6,155 bases of DNA from NCBI GenBank assembly GCA_023392595.1, contig JAEVYU010000044.1, forward strand, positions 1-6,155, written 5' to 3'. A model generated the notes under the pieces. The model did not search any database. It saw only the letters and a list, made by a program, of their open reading frames with translations, and was not told where the DNA came from. Origin of the DNA: Bacillota bacterium. GTDB lineage: Bacteria; Bacillota; UBA4882; UBA8346. Both the position numbers and the translations under genes were made by a program. Shown here in pieces: positions 4,762 to 6,155 of this stretch; position 1 is the first letter of the stretch; every line of letters starts with the position of its first letter.

Positions 4762-6155
4762 TCACCATATTCTTAAGTCATTCCATGAGGGTTGCCCAAT
4801 TGTGACATCACCATAAGATGAAATTCCTAAATTAATCATATCTTGATCTCGGTAAGAATCACCATATGGAGATGCACCTAAAGGGTTACCTGGACCCGGA
4901 TGTCCTTGAATTGTTTGATATGCTCCTGCTGCTCTATCAAGAATTTGTTTTGAAAAACCTAATGCAAAACCTGTATAACCATAATTAATATTACCAAAAT
5001 CTCTTCCAGAATATGTTCCACCATTAAAGGTAAATTTCGTACCCATTTGTAATGTATTTTTAAAATCCCAATTATGGCCCGTCCTAACTATATTGACCCA
5101 TGTTTGATATCTCTCATTAAGAGGAACATTTTGAAGATAAGTTGCACAAGCCTGAGATAATAAATTACCGTTTATTGTATCTTTATTACTTGTTACTTTT
5201 CCATTTTTATCCATTGTAAAATTAGGATTATTATTGGCAAGATCATTTTTGTTATTATATCCTGTAATGGTACTATCTCCGCCCCACCAGCTTCCAAACA
5301 ATCCCTGTTTTTGATTCGCCAATGTGGTTTCTAAAATGCCATTTTTGTTATAATCATATGTGGTTCTAGTTCTTGTCCCATCAGTATTATAAGCGGTTTG
5401 TGATTTGATAGTTCCATCTTTGTTAAACTCTGTTTTTGATTTAATATTCCCATCAGGATTATAAATTGTTTGAGATTTGATATTTCCATTTGAATAAGTA
5501 GTTATTGTTGGTTCTTTCCCTTGTCCTAGAGTCTGTCCTCCATCCGGATTAGAATTTTCATTAGGTTTCGTTTCAGGATTAGAAGAATCGCTACTTTCAC
5601 TATGATCATTATTATTATCATTACTGTTATCATTACCCGATGGTGCAGGTGGCCCACATAATTCAGTTCCGTCATCAGTAAAATAATATCCAGTCGGATC
5701 AATGTTACTTAATGGGTTATTCGCCCCATACGAATATAAATTCGGATTGTTGGGATCACCCACTGGATCTTCGGATATAAACCTACCTAACTCCGAGTCA
5801 TACCACCTGGCATTGTAATAATACAACCCCGTATCATTATCATACTCTTTCCCGGTAAACCCATGAGTTTCGTCAAACTCGCCATCTTTCACAAACTGAC
5901 TGCCAAACGGCATATAATCCGCATTGTAAACGACTTTACCCGTCGAATCCGTCATTGCCTTGACACTACCCACCTGATCGGTATGATAATAATACACTTT
6001 GGCTGTTGAATCCCCAATCACTCCATCAACTCTGGCCAAGTGTTTCCCCAGCGCATACACATAACTCCTGATGCTGCCGCTCGATATATTCTTCCGGAAG
6101 ATCGGCTCCGTACCCTCAAACACATAATGAACAGTTCCGCCACTACCCCGTTTCA
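4762..6155 (-). CDS. Rhs-repeat protein, C-terminal part with Ntox44-type toxin tip (5' end beyond window)
   Basis: The reading frame is open to the right edge: codons before the GTG at 6123 continue as KRGSGGTVHY, matching the other Rhs core, so the gene extends beyond the window. Numbering from 6123, residues 1-145 are the Rhs core (YYYHTDQVG, GFTGKEYD, WYDSELGRF, closing DPTG at 142-145). Residues 160-200 are a low-complexity Asn/Asp/Ser linker, and 210-256 hold 12-residue repeats. Residues about 338-440 carry NWDFKN, GRDFGNINYGYTGFALGF, DRAAGAYQ, GSPYGD-like ASPYGDSYRDQDMI and LGISSY, which I recognise as the polymorphic toxin type 44 (Ntox44) signature. Ntox44 is listed among predicted toxin domains of polymorphic systems, reportedly RNase-like; that activity is not visible here. 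As in other Rhs proteins, the core should form a shell delivering the tip. The likely immunity gene follows at 4705-4289. Confidence 0.88.
   Translation of the reverse strand, partial: KRGSGGTVHYVFEGTEPIFRKNISSGSIRSYVYALGKHLARVDGVIGDSTAKVYYYHTDQVGSVKAMTDSTGKVVYNADYMPFGSQFVKDGEFDETHGFTGKEYDNDTGLYYYNARWYDSELGRFISEDPVGDPNNPNLYSYGANNPLSNIDPTGYYFTDDGTELCGPPAPSGNDNSNDNNNDHSESSDSSNPETKPNENSNPDGGQTLGQGKEPTITTYSNGNIKSQTIYNPDGNIKSKTEFNKDGTIKSQTAYNTDGTRTRTTYDYNKNGILETTLANQKQGLFGSWWGGDSTITGYNNKNDLANNNPNFTMDKNGKVTSNKDTINGNLLSQACATYLQNVPLNERYQTWVNIVRTGHNWDFKNTLQMGTKFTFNGGTYSGRDFGNINYGYTGFALGFSKQILDRAAGAYQTIQGHPGPGNPLGASPYGDSYRDQDMINLGISSYGDVTIGQPSWNDLRIW
5356..5496 (-). repeat. Tandem 36-bp repeats encoding 12-residue units in the Rhs tip A linker
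   Basis: Successive units read YSNGNIKSQTI, YNPDGNIKSKTE, FNKDGTIKSQTA and YNTDGTRTRTTY, with a decayed fifth (YNKNGILETT) after them. The pattern aromatic-N-x-D-G-x-I-K-S-x-T resembles MORN_2/YwqK-type or short Rhs/YD-like repeats. They lie between the disordered linker and the Ntox44 domain. Confidence 0.75.
5689..6153 (-). repeat. Rhs core duplication, copy in the edge-crossing Rhs gene
   Basis: This is the partner of 1777-2241, aligned without gaps over 155 codons. The two copies lie in the same orientation, so recombination between them could place tip B onto the Rhs gene while deleting tip A, its immunity gene and the transposase. That outcome is inference. Confidence 0.85.

Overview
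The window looks like the 3' part of a bacterial Rhs / polymorphic-toxin locus. On the minus strand, reading right to left, there is an Rhs-repeat gene that enters from the right edge (6155-4762) and ends in a toxin tip. A small membrane-anchored gene follows it (4705-4289) and is the likely immunity gene. A complete-looking DDE transposase then lies on the plus strand (2989-3984). Beyond it is a second Rhs core-plus-tip (2325-763) with no intact Rhs body upstream, followed by its own small membrane-protein gene (732-442). Last comes the 3' end of a second copy of the same transposase, cut by the left edge (1-194). The overall layout is core-tip-immunity-IS end, core-tip-immunity-IS end, with about 3.8-3.9 kb between matching points.

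The two Rhs cores (5689-6153 and 1777-2241) align without gaps over 155 codons; I count about 77% amino-acid identity over the last 145. They diverge abruptly after the shared DPTG. Rhs tip A (right) has a low-complexity Asn/Ser/Asp linker, four to five 12-residue repeats and a C-terminal domain that I recognise as polymorphic toxin type 44 (Ntox44). Its neighbour resembles the DUF5412 group. Rhs tip B (left) has a glycine/alanine-rich hydrophobic stretch and then a C-terminal domain I do not recognise. Its neighbour is a 96-residue protein with about three membrane segments. The simplest reading is an Rhs gene with its current tip, followed by a displaced 'orphan' tip/immunity cassette. This resembles the orphan tips next to H-repeat elements in enterobacterial rhs loci, but with an unrelated integrase-fold (DD35E) transposase.

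Upstream of tip B, Rhs sequence continues for about 160 bp but is broken across three reading frames (2326-2485). Next comes a GC-rich block carrying four perfect palindromes or hairpins within 170 bp (2561-2729), then the transposase, whose own 5' end appears frameshifted. The transposase 3' end and about 200 bp of downstream non-coding DNA occur twice, each copy ending just behind an immunity gene. By hand count the non-coding part is more conserved (about 91%) than the coding part (about 82%).

The organism cannot be fixed from the window. Base composition is moderate to AT-rich, with GC-richer cores and very AT-rich tips and immunity genes. The core wording recalls Rhs proteins I associate with spirochaetes and other Gram-negative environmental bacteria, but this is an unverified impression. 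No tRNA, rRNA, CRISPR or riboswitch was seen.
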